Assembly: GCF_003597675.1 (NCBI RefSeq)
Contig: NZ_CP030827.1
Location: forward strand, 992,001-1,056,000
Length of the DNA: 64,000 nt
Origin: Neorhizobium sp. NCHU2750
Lineage (GTDB): Bacteria; Pseudomonadota; Alphaproteobacteria; Rhizobiales; Rhizobiaceae
Reading direction: 5' to 3'
Numbering within the stretch: the first letter of the stretch is position 1; the number at the start of each line of letters is the position of its first letter. Positions 35,518-44,447 of this stretch are shown here, piece after piece. Made by a program: the position numbers and the translations under genes. The notes below the pieces were generated by a model, which was given only the letters and a program-made list of their open reading frames with translations, searched no databases and was not told the DNA's origin.

Positions 35518-36780
35518 ATGAGGCGTGTCGTTATCACCGGTACCGGCATGGTATCACCGCTCGGATGCGGAACCGAAGTGACATGGCAGCGTCTGCTTGC
35601 CGGTCAGAACGGTGCCAAACTGGTCACCGAATTCGAAGTCGACGATTTGCCGGCAAAGATTGCCTGCCGCATCCCCGTCGGCGATGGCTCCGATGGCACT
35701 TTCAATGCCGATCAGTGGATGGAGCCGAAGGAACAGCGTAAGATTGATCCTTACATCCTTTACGGCATGGCCGCCGCCGACATGGCGCTGGAAGATGCCG
35801 GCTGGCATCCCCAGACCGACGAAGACCAGATCATGACCGGCGTCCTGATCGGCTCGGGCATCGGTGGCCTCGACGGGATCGTCGAGGCTGGCTACACGCT
35901 GCGTGACAAGGGCCCGCGCCGTATCTCGCCTTTCTTCATTCCCGGCCGACTGATCAACCTCGTCTCCGGACAGGTTTCGATCAGGCACAAGCTGCGCGGC
36001 CCGAACCATGCGGTCGTCACCGCTTGTTCCACCGGCGCGCATGCGATCGGCGACGCAGCCCGGCTGATCATCTTCGGCGATGCCGACGTGATGGTTGCCG
36101 GCGGTGCCGAATCGCCGATCTGCCGTATCGGCATGGCAGGCTTCGCCGCCTGCAAGGCGCTGTCGACCCAGCACAACGACAATCCGGAAAAGGCTTCGCG
36201 CCCCTATGACCGCGACCGCGACGGTTTCGTCATGGGCGAGGGCGCCGGCGTCGTGGTTCTCGAAGAACTCGAACATGCCAAGGCGCGTGGCGCCAAGATC
36301 TATGCCGAAGTCGTTGGCTACGGCCTGTCGGGCGATGCCTATCACATCACCGCGCCCTCGGAAGACGGCGATGGTGCCTTCCGCTGCATGACCATGGCGC
36401 TCAAGCGTGCCGGTCTTTCGGCGTCCGATATCGACTATATCAACGCCCACGGCACCTCGACCATGGCCGACACGATCGAGCTCGGCGCCGTCGAGCGGCT
36501 GGTCGGCAATGCCGCCTCGAAGATCTCGATGTCGTCCACCAAGTCGGCGATCGGTCACCTTCTCGGTGCCGCCGGTGCCGTCGAGGCGATCTTCGCGACG
36601 CTTGCGATCCGCGACAACATCGTGCCGCCGACCCTCAATCTCGACAATCCCGATGTCGAGACGGCGATCGATCTCGTGCCCCATACGGCCCGCAAGCGGG
36701 ACGTCAATATTGCCCTGTCGAACTCCTTCGGATTCGGCGGAACCAATGCGTCGCTCGTTCTGAAGCGCTACGACGCATAG
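35518..36780 (+). CDS. fabF: 3-oxoacyl-ACP synthase II
   Basis: A 420-residue condensing enzyme that elongates acyl-ACP with malonyl-ACP. The Cys-His-His triad is visible: Cys170 in VVTACSTGAHAIG, His in NAHGTSTMAD and His in AIGHLLGAAGAVE. The C-terminal FGFGGTNASLVLKR is typical. It lies downstream of acpP behind a terminator. Confidence 0.98.
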   Translation: MRRVVITGTGMVSPLGCGTEVTWQRLLAGQNGAKLVTEFEVDDLPAKIACRIPVGDGSDGTFNADQWMEPKEQRKIDPYILYGMAAADMALEDAGWHPQTDEDQIMTGVLIGSGIGGLDGIVEAGYTLRDKGPRRISPFFIPGRLINLVSGQVSIRHKLRGPNHAVVTACSTGAHAIGDAARLIIFGDADVMVAGGAESPICRIGMAGFAACKALSTQHNDNPEKASRPYDRDRDGFVMGEGAGVVVLEELEHAKARGAKIYAEVVGYGLSGDAYHITAPSEDGDGAFRCMTMALKRAGLSASDIDYINAHGTSTMADTIELGAVERLVGNAASKISMSSTKSAIGHLLGAAGAVEAIFATLAIRDNIVPPTLNLDNPDVETAIDLVPHTARKRDVNIALSNSFGFGGTNASLVLKRYDA

Positions 36781-36806
36781 GCCAAAAGGTTGTGGAGCCT
36801 CCATTG

Positions 36807-36835
36807 CCGGCTGGACATCGCGTCCGGCCGGTACC
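36807..36835 (+). terminator. Probable terminator after fabF
   Basis: A ten-base-pair stem (36807-36816 with 36822-36831, one G-U pair) and a five-base loop lie 26 bases after fabF and are followed by a T-rich stretch. Confidence 0.6.
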
Positions 36836-36907
36836 ATTTTCTGAACCTGCTTTTGCCGCATTGATTAGGCAAACAGCAGATTGGATTCCAAGTGATGCAA
36901 ATGGGGG

Positions 36908-38200
36908 GTGCGGTTGAGCAATTCCAATAACGTAGGCGAGCTTCCACCTGGTGGACAAGCTAACGGACAACCGAATGGCCAGCCCGCAGGCACGACAGGC
37001 AACGGCACACACCGCGGCCCGATCATTCCGAAATCGCCCAATGAGGCACTGAAGCCCGAACGCGTTCCCGACCCGCCGAAGCGCTCGCGCAAGGCACGCA
37101 GCCAGGTCATCATCTTCTTCAACTTCCTGATGACCTCGCTTGTCCTGGTCTGCCTTGCTGCAGCCGGCGTCTTCTACTGGGCGATGTCGACCTACAGCGA
37201 TCCGGGCCCGCTTGCCGCCAACACCAATTTCGTCGTCCGTGAAGGCGCCGGCATTGCCGAGATCGCCAGCAATCTCGAGCGCAACGAGATCATCGAGGAT
37301 GCCCGTATCTTCCGCTACATAACCGCAGCCAACCTGGGTTATGCGGTATCCTCCGACAATCGCCGCAGCCTCAAGGCCGGTGAATACGAGATCAAGGCGC
37401 ATGCCTCGATGAAGGAGATCGCCGAACTGCTCGAATCGGGCAAGTCGATCCTCTATTCGGTCACCTTGCCGGAAGGTCTGACGGTGCGCCAGATGGTGCT
37501 GAAACTGCAGGAGGACCCGGTCCTGGAAGGCGATCTGCCCGCCCAGCTTCCGGCCGAAGGCAGCCTCAGGCCCGATACCTACAAGTTCTCCCGCGGCACC
37601 AAGCGCGCCGAAATCCTGTCGCAGATGCAGGCTGCCCAGCAGAAGCTTGTCGACCAGATCTGGGAGCGCCGCGACCCTGACCTGCCGATCAAGACGAAGG
37701 AAGAATTCGTCACACTCGCCTCGATCGTCGAGCGCGAGACGGGCAAGGACGACGAACGCGCCCATGTGGCCTCGGTCTTCATCAACCGTCTGCAGAAGGG
37801 CATGCGGCTGCAATCCGACCCGACGATCATCTATGGTCTGTTCGGCGGTGACGGAAAGCCTTCTGACCGTCCGATCTACCGCTCCGACCTGCAGAAGCAG
37901 ACGCCCTACAATACCTACCTGATCAAGGGCCTGCCGCCGACGCCGATCTCCAATCCCGGCCGTGCGGCACTTGAGGCCGTTGCCAACCCATGGCGTACCA
38001 AGGACCTCTATTTCGTTGCAGACGGCACTGGCGGTCACGTCTTCGCCGCCACGCTGGAAGACCACAATGCCAATGTGAAGCGTTGGCGCCGGATACAGAC
38101 CGAAAGCACTACCGGCACGTCCGGTGGCAGCAATGCGGAAGAAATCATCGACGGCCAGCCGGATGGTGACGAGGCCGAGAAGCCGCCGAAGGGCAATTGA
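36908..38200 (+). CDS. mltG: Endolytic murein transglycosylase
   Basis: A 430-residue inner-membrane enzyme that cleaves nascent glycan strands and is proposed to set their length. A cytoplasmic Asn/Gly/Pro-rich N-terminus (with NGQPNGQPAG) precedes one membrane helix at about residues 60-85 (VIIFFNFLMTSLVLVCLAAA). The LysM-like and catalytic YceG domains follow; the catalytic Glu is in LASIVERETGKDDER. The start is GTG 36908 or TTG 36914, both behind a G-rich ribosome site. It lies between fabF and yicC, the common alphaproteobacterial context. Confidence 0.93.
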   Translation: MRLSNSNNVGELPPGGQANGQPNGQPAGTTGNGTHRGPIIPKSPNEALKPERVPDPPKRSRKARSQVIIFFNFLMTSLVLVCLAAAGVFYWAMSTYSDPGPLAANTNFVVREGAGIAEIASNLERNEIIEDARIFRYITAANLGYAVSSDNRRSLKAGEYEIKAHASMKEIAELLESGKSILYSVTLPEGLTVRQMVLKLQEDPVLEGDLPAQLPAEGSLRPDTYKFSRGTKRAEILSQMQAAQQKLVDQIWERRDPDLPIKTKEEFVTLASIVERETGKDDERAHVASVFINRLQKGMRLQSDPTIIYGLFGGDGKPSDRPIYRSDLQKQTPYNTYLIKGLPPTPISNPGRAALEAVANPWRTKDLYFVADGTGGHVFAATLEDHNANVKRWRRIQTESTTGTSGGSNAEEIIDGQPDGDEAEKPPKGN

Positions 38201-38271
38201 ACGTTTTCGCAAGACTTTGGTCCGGCAGTCCGCCCATCCTCCCGAGCGGCGGCTAATCTGGGGTAAATTGA

Positions 38272-39159
38272 ATGACATTGCAGTCGATGACCGGGTTCGC
38301 CCGCGCAGAAGGTGCGAGCGGACGCAGCCGCTTCGTCTGGGAACTGAGATCGGTCAATGGCAAGGGGCTCGACCTGCGCCTTCGCCTGCCGCCCGGTCTC
38401 GAACGGCTGGAGCCGGATGTCCGCAAGCTTACCGCCGAGGCGCTCGCCCGCGGCAATATCCAGGCGACGCTCTCGGTCTCGGTGGACGACACGCGGATGG
38501 AGGCGGTGGTCAATCGCGATGCGTTGACCGCCGTGCTGGCTCTGCGCAACGAACTCAAGGACGTCATCGATCCGGCGCCGCTGCGCCTCGATACGCTGAT
38601 CTCGATCCGCGGCCTCGTCGATATCCGCGAGCAGGAGGATGGCGAGGATGCGCTTCTCGCCCGTGACGCGGCGATCCTGTCGGGTCTGTCCAAGGCGCTC
38701 GCAAATCTTAGGGAGATGCGCGAGAGGGAAGGGGCAGCCCTTCGCTCCGTGCTTGCCGCCCATGTCGCCCGTATCGCGGAACTCACCCATCTCGTGGAGG
38801 CGGATCCGGCCCGCACGCCGGACGAGATCGCGAGGAAGCTCACCCAGCAGGTCGACCAGCTGCTGCAGGACAAGGCCGGGCTCGACCGCGACCGCCTTTA
38901 TGCCGAAGTAGCGCTTCTCGCCACCAAGGCGGATCTGCGCGAGGAGATCGACCGGCTGAAGGCGCATGTGGCAGCTGTCGGCGAGTTGCTGCAGAATGGC
39001 GGCCCGATCGGCCGCAAGCTGGACTTCCTTGCACAGGAATTTAACCGGGAATCGAATACAATCTGTTCCAAATCCAATTCCGCTGCTGTAACGGCTGCAG
39101 GCATCGAACTGAAAGTGGTCATCGACCAGTTCCGCGAACAGGTCCAGAATCTGGAGTAG
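38272..39159 (+). CDS. yicC: YicC family endoribonuclease-like protein
   Basis: A 295-residue YicC/YloC protein, a family with reported endoribonuclease activity. The N-terminus MTLQSMTGFARAEG is diagnostic, as are WELRSVNGKGLDLRLRLP and the C-terminal KLDFLAQEFNRESNTICSKS. It ends three bases before gmk, so the two are co-translated, an arrangement widespread in bacteria. Confidence 0.93.
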   Translation: MTLQSMTGFARAEGASGRSRFVWELRSVNGKGLDLRLRLPPGLERLEPDVRKLTAEALARGNIQATLSVSVDDTRMEAVVNRDALTAVLALRNELKDVIDPAPLRLDTLISIRGLVDIREQEDGEDALLARDAAILSGLSKALANLREMREREGAALRSVLAAHVARIAELTHLVEADPARTPDEIARKLTQQVDQLLQDKAGLDRDRLYAEVALLATKADLREEIDRLKAHVAAVGELLQNGGPIGRKLDFLAQEFNRESNTICSKSNSAAVTAAGIELKVVIDQFREQVQNLE

Positions 39160-39162
39160 AAG

Positions 39163-39840
39163 ATGAGCCCGGCACAAGCGACCCCGTCCGACAAGGCAGA
39201 CACGAAGATTGCCCGGCGGGGCTTGATGCTGGTTCTGTCCTCACCGTCCGGCGCCGGCAAGTCGACCATCGCCGGCAATCTCCTGCGCGACGACCACAGT
39301 CTCGAAATCTCCGTCAGCGTCACCACCCGTGCCAAGCGGCCAAGCGAAATCGCCGGCAAGCATTATCACTTCATCACCATCCCGCAATTCGAGCGCATGC
39401 GCGACAATGGCGAGCTTCTGGAATGGGCTGAGGTCCACGGCAATTTCTACGGCACGCCGCGCGAGCCGGTGGAACAGGCGATGGCCGAGGGGCGCGACAT
39501 GCTGTTCGACATCGACTGGCAGGGTGCGCTGCAACTGCAGGACAAGATGAAGGCTGACATCGTCTCGATCTTCGTCCTGCCGCCGACCATGACCGAGCTC
39601 CAGTCGCGCCTGCACCGCCGTGCGGAGGATTCAGAAGAGGTCATCCGCACCCGGCTTCTCAATTCCCGCGCCGAGATCGAGCATTGGCGCGAATATGACT
39701 ATGTCATCGTCAACGACGATCTCGACGAGGCCTTCGGCCACGTCAACTGTATCGTCAATGCCGAGCGGGTGCGCCGCGACCGCCGCCACGGCCTGTTCGA
39801 TTTTGTCGCCAATCTTCTGACCGAAGAGCCGAAGCTCTGA
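39163..39840 (+). CDS. gmk: Guanylate kinase
   Basis: A 225-residue kinase that converts GMP to GDP. Walker A is [12 protein letters not shown]; the GMP-binding segment is [19 protein letters not shown] and the lid region is [16 protein letters not shown]. An 18-residue N-terminal extension precedes the core. GGAG lies six bases before the start. Its stop is four bases from the end of the convergent acyltransferase gene. Confidence 0.97.
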   Translation: MSPAQATPSDKADTKIARRGLMLVLSSPSGAGKSTIAGNLLRDDHSLEISVSVTTRAKRPSEIAGKHYHFITIPQFERMRDNGELLEWAEVHGNFYGTPREPVEQAMAEGRDMLFDIDWQGALQLQDKMKADIVSIFVLPPTMTELQSRLHRRAEDSEEVIRTRLLNSRAEIEHWREYDYVIVNDDLDEAFGHVNCIVNAERVRRDRRHGLFDFVANLLTEEPKL

Positions 39841-39844
39841 CCAT

Positions 39845-40972
39845 TCAGGCGAGTTGCGGGCGGGCGAGGAGCCCGTTCAGCCGGCGCCATCCTTCATAGA
39901 CTATCGCACAGGCGGCCAGCGTCAGCGCCACGATCGGCACGAATGCGGCGATGTTGAACATGCCCATCCGGTCCAGCCAGAAGGCGATCAGCAGCATCAG
40001 CGTCTGGTGCAGGACATAATAGGTCAGGATCGCCTTGTTGAGATATTGCAGGGCCCTGGGGCGCCAGTCGCGCAGCATCTGGGCATAGCCGAGGATCGCG
40101 ACGATCATGCACCAGCGGAAAGGCCCAAGGACCAGATTGCCTGCAATCGAGTTCCACGTGTCGTGATCTCCGAGTGGAGCCATGCTGAACTGGTAGAGCA
40201 GCGCCGGCACACAGCAAAGCGCGACGATCAGCGCCGGCCTGCGCATCCTGCCAAGCTGCTGCCAGAATTCCTCCTGCCGGCCGAGGAGAACTCCGCCCAG
40301 GAAGCAGGACAGGTAGAGCCCGTGGGAATACCAGTCGTTGACGAGATTGGTCGTCGGCGGGAAGTGTGGGCGCAGGACAACGCGAAGCAGCACGAACAAT
40401 GCTGCCGGCCAGAACAACAGGCCTGCGCCCCGGAGCAAGGCGGCCAGCCATGTGCCTGCGGCCGGTATTCTGTCGTGCGCCATTGAGACCAGCAATGCAA
40501 GCAGCGCCGTATAGACCCACAGATAGGCGAGATACCACAGATGCTCCATTCTGACGATCACATGCTGGCCACCGTCCGGCAGATCGAAAGGTGACAGCGT
40601 CAGATAGCGGGCGAATACCTCGAAAATTCCGATCTGCATCCCGGCCACGCCGTTGAAATAGACGTAGAGCTGCGGCGGGATGAGCAGGGCGATGCCGATG
40701 AGAAGCGGAAATAACAACTGCCTCGATCGCCGGCTTCTCAACTCCGTCGCCGAGATGCGCTCCAGGGCGAAGGCCGTCGCCACGCCCGAAATCAGGAACA
40801 GCAAACTCATCCGCCATGGATGACTGAGAAGATGAATGATGTCGAAATAAATATTGCTGTCGGGCGCCTTCAGGAAAAACTCCCTGCTACCGTACATTAG
40901 GCTTACATGATAAATGATTAAAAGCAGAAAAACGGAAATACGCACCAGATCAAGCTCGTGTCGACGTGCCAT
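39845..40972 (-). CDS. Acyltransferase-3 family membrane protein
   Basis: A 375-residue polytopic protein with about ten hydrophobic helices, of the acyltransferase-3 / OpgC-like family that transfers acyl or succinyl groups to extracytoplasmic glycans. Visible family features: HELDLVRISVFLLLIIYHV at the N-terminus (Asp-Arg then a conserved His), a second conserved region FLISGVATAFALERIS, and WYLAYLWVYT. The acceptor may be a periplasmic glucan, lipid or surface polysaccharide; it cannot be specified. Isolated gene, convergent with gmk. Confidence 0.85.
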   Translation of the reverse strand: MARRHELDLVRISVFLLLIIYHVSLMYGSREFFLKAPDSNIYFDIIHLLSHPWRMSLLFLISGVATAFALERISATELRSRRSRQLLFPLLIGIALLIPPQLYVYFNGVAGMQIGIFEVFARYLTLSPFDLPDGGQHVIVRMEHLWYLAYLWVYTALLALLVSMAHDRIPAAGTWLAALLRGAGLLFWPAALFVLLRVVLRPHFPPTTNLVNDWYSHGLYLSCFLGGVLLGRQEEFWQQLGRMRRPALIVALCCVPALLYQFSMAPLGDHDTWNSIAGNLVLGPFRWCMIVAILGYAQMLRDWRPRALQYLNKAILTYYVLHQTLMLLIAFWLDRMGMFNIAAFVPIVALTLAACAIVYEGWRRLNGLLARPQLA

Positions 40973-41136
40973 TTGATCTACCCCAGTCCAATATTAAGTC
41001 CCCAAGCTGGAAGTATCATGGGTGGGTTTTATTAGTGTGAATCTATATCGCGTCTATGTACATTAGTAATTGCTAACTGTCTGGGCGGCGCTACTGATAT
41101 CAAGGGGAGGCGGCCACCGATGGCCGGTCTCTTCGT

Positions 41137-41910
41137 TTACATCAGGTATTGGATGTGCAGCCGGCCGTGATGCGTCGAGACCGAGACATGTGCCTCGACA
41201 CCGAACACGTCGGCAATCAGCGTCTCGGTCAGGATCTCGAAGGGCGGGCCGCAGGCCACCAGTTTTCCCGCGGACAGAACCGCGATCCGGTCGCAGAAGC
41301 GGGCGGCGAGGTTGAGGTCGTGGATCGCGACCACCGTGGTGACCGGTAGCTCTGCCACGAGCCGCAGGATGTCGATCTGGTGCTGGATATCGAGATGGTT
41401 GGTCGGTTCATCGAGGATCAGCACGGACGGAGACTGCGCCAGCGCCCGCGCCAGCTGCACCCGCTGGCGCTCGCCGCCGGAGAGCGTGTGCCACGATTGC
41501 TCCCGCCGGTCCTGGAGGCCGACGCGGGACAGTGCCTCATCGACCTGCCGGTCGTCCTCCTGCGTCCAGGGCGAGAGTGCCGAGCGATGCGGCGTGCGGC
41601 CGAGCTTCACCACATCGACCACGTTGACATGTGCCTCCGTCATCGAATGCTGCTCGACGACCGCGACGCGCCGGGCAAGTTCCCGCCGCCCGAAACTGCC
41701 GATCGCCCGGCCGTCCAGACTGACGTTGCCTTCCGCCGGGCCGCGCAGCCCCGCAAGCAGCCGGATCAGCGAGGATTTTCCCGAGCCGTTGGGGCCGATC
41801 AGCCCGAGCGTCTGCCCGGCCTCGACGGACACGGAAATGCCGTCGACGATCACCTTGCGGCCGGCCAGGAAACGGACCGCATGGGCGGCAAGTATCGCCT
41901 CGGCGCTCAT
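41137..41910 (-). CDS. btuD: Vitamin B12 ABC transporter ATP-binding protein
   Basis: A 257-residue ATPase of the FecE/BtuD group. Walker A LIGPNGSGKSSLIR, signature LSGGERQRVQLARAL, Walker B VLILDEPTNHLD and the H-loop VVAIHDLNLAARF are all intact. It energises import by the permease whose stop overlaps its start (ATGA). Being in an operon led by a cobalamin riboswitch, the system most likely imports cobalamin or a corrinoid, though homologous systems import ferric siderophores or heme. Confidence 0.9.
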   Translation of the reverse strand: MSAEAILAAHAVRFLAGRKVIVDGISVSVEAGQTLGLIGPNGSGKSSLIRLLAGLRGPAEGNVSLDGRAIGSFGRRELARRVAVVEQHSMTEAHVNVVDVVKLGRTPHRSALSPWTQEDDRQVDEALSRVGLQDRREQSWHTLSGGERQRVQLARALAQSPSVLILDEPTNHLDIQHQIDILRLVAELPVTTVVAIHDLNLAARFCDRIAVLSAGKLVACGPPFEILTETLIADVFGVEAHVSVSTHHGRLHIQYLM

Positions 41911-42938
41911 GCGGGTCTCCTTGCACGGTAGAGGATGACGGAGAAGAACGGCACGCCGACCAGTGCTGTGACCACACCGATCGGCAGCACCTGCGGCGCG
42001 ATGATGATGCGCGAGACGATATCGGCAACCACCATGAACAGTGCGCCGGTCAGCGCGCAGGCGGGCAGCAGCCGCATATGGCCGGGCCCGACGACGAAGC
42101 GGGCTGCATGCGGAATGACGAGTCCGACGAAGCCGATGGCACCGACCATGCTGACCATGGTGGCCGTCATCAGCGCGGTGACGAGAAGCAGCAGGGCGCG
42201 TACCCGGCCGACAGCGATGCCGAGCGAACGGGCGGCATCCTCGCCGAAGGTGAAGGCATCGAGCGCCCGCGAATGCCAGATGCAGACGACGAGCCCGACG
42301 GCGACGACGATCGCGGCAAGCGCCACGTCGGGCCAGCGGACGCCGGAAAAGCTGCCGAGCAGCCAGAACATCACGCTGCGCGCCTGTTCGGCATTGGCCG
42401 AGGTCGAGACGATATAGGAGGTGAGCGCATTGAACAGCTGCGAGGCGGCGACGCCCGCCAGAATGGTGCGGTCTGCCGTCTGTCGCCCGGTCGTCAGCAC
42501 GATGACGAAGGCGAAGGCGAGGATCGCCCCGGCAAAAGCGCCGGCCGAAAGCGAGATCGCCCCGCCGCCAAGCCCCAGCAGCATGACCGAAACCGCGCCT
42601 GTGGAGGCACCGGCCGAAACGCCGAGCACATAGGGTTCGGCCAGCGAGTTGCGTAAGAGCGACTGCAGGATCGCACCCGACAGCGCCAGCGCCGCGCCGC
42701 AGAAGGCGGCAAGCAGCGAGCGTGACAGGCGGTAATCCCAGATCACCGCTTCCTGGATGCGTGGCACCGCGATTGCGGTCAGGCCGAGCCTGTTGGTGAC
42801 GGCCGCAGCCGCCGTCTTCATCGGGATCGCCATCTCGCCGATTGCAATCCCCGCCGTCATGGCGAAGAGCAAAGCGATGAGGACGAGGAGGGCGCCGGCA
42901 GTGCCGGCAGCCCAGACTCTGGTCCGCGATGGCGTCAC
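41907..42938 (-). CDS. btuC: Vitamin B12 ABC transporter permease (FecCD family)
   Basis: A 343-residue permease with about ten hydrophobic helices. Family motifs include DYRLSRSLLAAFCGAALALSGAI, SLAEPYVLGVSAGASTGAV and VGAIGFVGLVIPHAARF. It overlaps both neighbours by four bases, so btuF-btuC-btuD is translated as a unit. Substrate inference rests on the upstream cobalamin riboswitch. Confidence 0.9.
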   Translation of the reverse strand: MTPSRTRVWAAGTAGALLVLIALLFAMTAGIAIGEMAIPMKTAAAAVTNRLGLTAIAVPRIQEAVIWDYRLSRSLLAAFCGAALALSGAILQSLLRNSLAEPYVLGVSAGASTGAVSVMLLGLGGGAISLSAGAFAGAILAFAFVIVLTTGRQTADRTILAGVAASQLFNALTSYIVSTSANAEQARSVMFWLLGSFSGVRWPDVALAAIVVAVGLVVCIWHSRALDAFTFGEDAARSLGIAVGRVRALLLLVTALMTATMVSMVGAIGFVGLVIPHAARFVVGPGHMRLLPACALTGALFMVVADIVSRIIIAPQVLPIGVVTALVGVPFFSVILYRARRPA

Positions 42939-43954
42939 TGCGACAGGCCGAAGGACTTGATGCCGCGGGCCAGCGTCTCGATGCCGTCGATCGTGCGGAT
43001 CGTCGGGTTCATCGACTGCGCGTCCATCATCACGAAGCGCCTGTTCTTCACCGCGTCGAGCTGGCTGACGACCGGATCATGTTCGAGGAAATCGATCTTC
43101 ACCTTTGGGTCGTCGGCGGCATAGCGGCGGCGGTCCATCGTGGCGATGACGATGACGGCCGGATTGGCCTCGGCGATCGTCTCCCAGCCGACCAGTGGCC
43201 ATTCCTCCTCGGTCGACACGACATTTTTCGCGCCGATCGTCTTCAGGATATAGGCGGGCGCACTGTTCTTGCCGGCGATGAAGGCATCGCCCTTGGTCTC
43301 CTTGCTGGAGAACCAGAAGACGATCGGCAGGTTCTTCGCCTCGGCCCCCTTGATCGAGGCGACCGCTGCCGCCTCGCGCGCCTTGAGATCGGCGGTGAGC
43401 TTGTCGCCGCGGTCCTGTACGTCGAAGATCTCGGCCAGTTCATCGATCTCCCGATAGATCAGGTCCATCGTGAAGAGTTCCTTGCGCACCCCGTCGCCGC
43501 CATCGGTATTGGTCTTGGCGACGCAATCGGCCGGCGAGATATAGGTGTTGATACCGAGATCGGAAAACTGCTCGCGCTTGCCGACCGAGCCCATCGGACC
43601 GACATGCCATTCGAATTCGGCGGCAACCAGATCCGGCTCCAGCCCGACGACCGACTCGAAGCTCGGATCGTTGTCGGCAAGCCGTTTGATCTTCGCATTG
43701 GCCTCGGCATATTGCGGCAGTACCGGGCCGACCCAGACGGCGGTGCCGGCGACCTTGTCGGCGAGCCCGAGCGAATAGAGGATTTCGGTCATGCCCTGGC
43801 CGATCGAGACGATCTTTCGAGGTGTCTTGTCGAATGTGACCTTCTGGCCGCAATTCTCGATGGTCAGCGGATAGCTGGTCGAGCCTGCGAAGGCGGTGGC
43901 GGGAAGAGCCGATGCGGAAAGCGCAAAGAGCGCGGCAATCAAGCCGAGTTTCAT
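42935..43954 (-). CDS. btuF: Vitamin B12 ABC transporter periplasmic binding protein
   Basis: A 339-residue binding protein with a signal peptide (residues 1-23, ending ATAFA). The N-terminal lobe starts with KTPRKIVSIGQGMTEILYSLGLADKV, the usual helical-backbone binding-protein motif. The first gene of the operon, it begins about 150 bases downstream of the cobalamin riboswitch on the minus strand, so its expression should fall when B12 is plentiful. Siderophore or heme binding is the alternative, considered less likely. Confidence 0.88.
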   Translation of the reverse strand: MKLGLIAALFALSASALPATAFAGSTSYPLTIENCGQKVTFDKTPRKIVSIGQGMTEILYSLGLADKVAGTAVWVGPVLPQYAEANAKIKRLADNDPSFESVVGLEPDLVAAEFEWHVGPMGSVGKREQFSDLGINTYISPADCVAKTNTDGGDGVRKELFTMDLIYREIDELAEIFDVQDRGDKLTADLKAREAAAVASIKGAEAKNLPIVFWFSSKETKGDAFIAGKNSAPAYILKTIGAKNVVSTEEEWPLVGWETIAEANPAVIVIATMDRRRYAADDPKVKIDFLEHDPVVSQLDAVKNRRFVMMDAQSMNPTIRTIDGIETLARGIKSFGLSQ

Positions 43955-44107
43955 GTCCTGTCCTTTAAGAGTGAATGGCTAAGCCGGGATGAAAGGCAGG
44001 ACGTTGCAGTGCCGCGACCGCGGATTGCATCGGAAACGGCGGGCGACGGCGTCGCTTGCGTCATAAGTCTCTCCCTGCCGGAACACCTCGTCCGGTACTG
44101 GTTGGCC

Positions 44108-44295
44108 TAAGCTGCGGCAGGTCTCCTGACTTGCGGCTCATACGCCCTGTCGTCTCCTTCCCGGCCGGTGAGGCCAGTGGCTGTGACGAAGGGCTCGCCG
44201 CTTACAGTTGCGAGGGCAGTCGCGGAATTGGTCGGGGCTGATAGCCCGAAACCTCACCGCATTCCCTTTTCATCTGCGAATGCAGAACCGTAGCG
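44108..44295 (-). promoter_or_regulatory. Cobalamin riboswitch
   Basis: On the minus strand the B12 box AGTCAGGAGACCTGCC is visible (within 44111-44131). The core GGGAATGCGGTGAGG is complementary to 44252-44266 and is preceded by GATGAAAAG, as in the cobalamin riboswitch consensus. Upstream CGGTTCTGC begins the aptamer. The element lies upstream of btuF in the same orientation. It should shut off the btuFCD importer when adenosylcobalamin binds. Confidence 0.93.
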
Positions 44296-44340
44296 TGTCC
44301 TTGATAGGAGACCGTCTGGTGCTTGTCCAGTGATCTTGAC

Positions 44341-44397
44341 TGCACGGCAGGAAGGGGGACCAAAACTCCCGCAGGAGGCTTGACGACCCGCCGTGCA
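44341..44397. repeat. Inverted repeat between the riboswitch and the Zur-like box
   Basis: TGCACGGC at 44341-44348 is exactly complementary to GCCGTGCA at 44390-44397; two further GC pairs extend the stem after one mismatch. The 41-base interior has a small CTCC/GGAG-type helix. No gene or known family explains it; it could be a mosaic intergenic repeat or part of the riboswitch leader. Confidence 0.5.
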
Positions 44398-44404
44398 TGT
44401 GCTG

Positions 44405-44421
44405 ACGTAATAGTATAACGT
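44405..44421. promoter_or_regulatory. Zur-like operator upstream of the COG0523 gene
   Basis: The 17-base near-palindrome ACGTAATAGTATAACGT is centred at 44413 and closely matches the alphaproteobacterial Zur box core TGTTATANTATAACA. Its right half (TATAACG) fits almost perfectly. It lies 26 bases before the COG0523 start, so zinc-bound Zur could repress that gene. Confidence 0.7.
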
Positions 44422-44447
44422 AACGCGCAATGCAATGGACATCTGTT

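Noticed and set aside
36704-38278. A minus-strand open frame of 524 codons opposite mltG
   Set aside because: mltG is complete with signature motifs; the opposite frame has no domain and crosses the fabF terminator.
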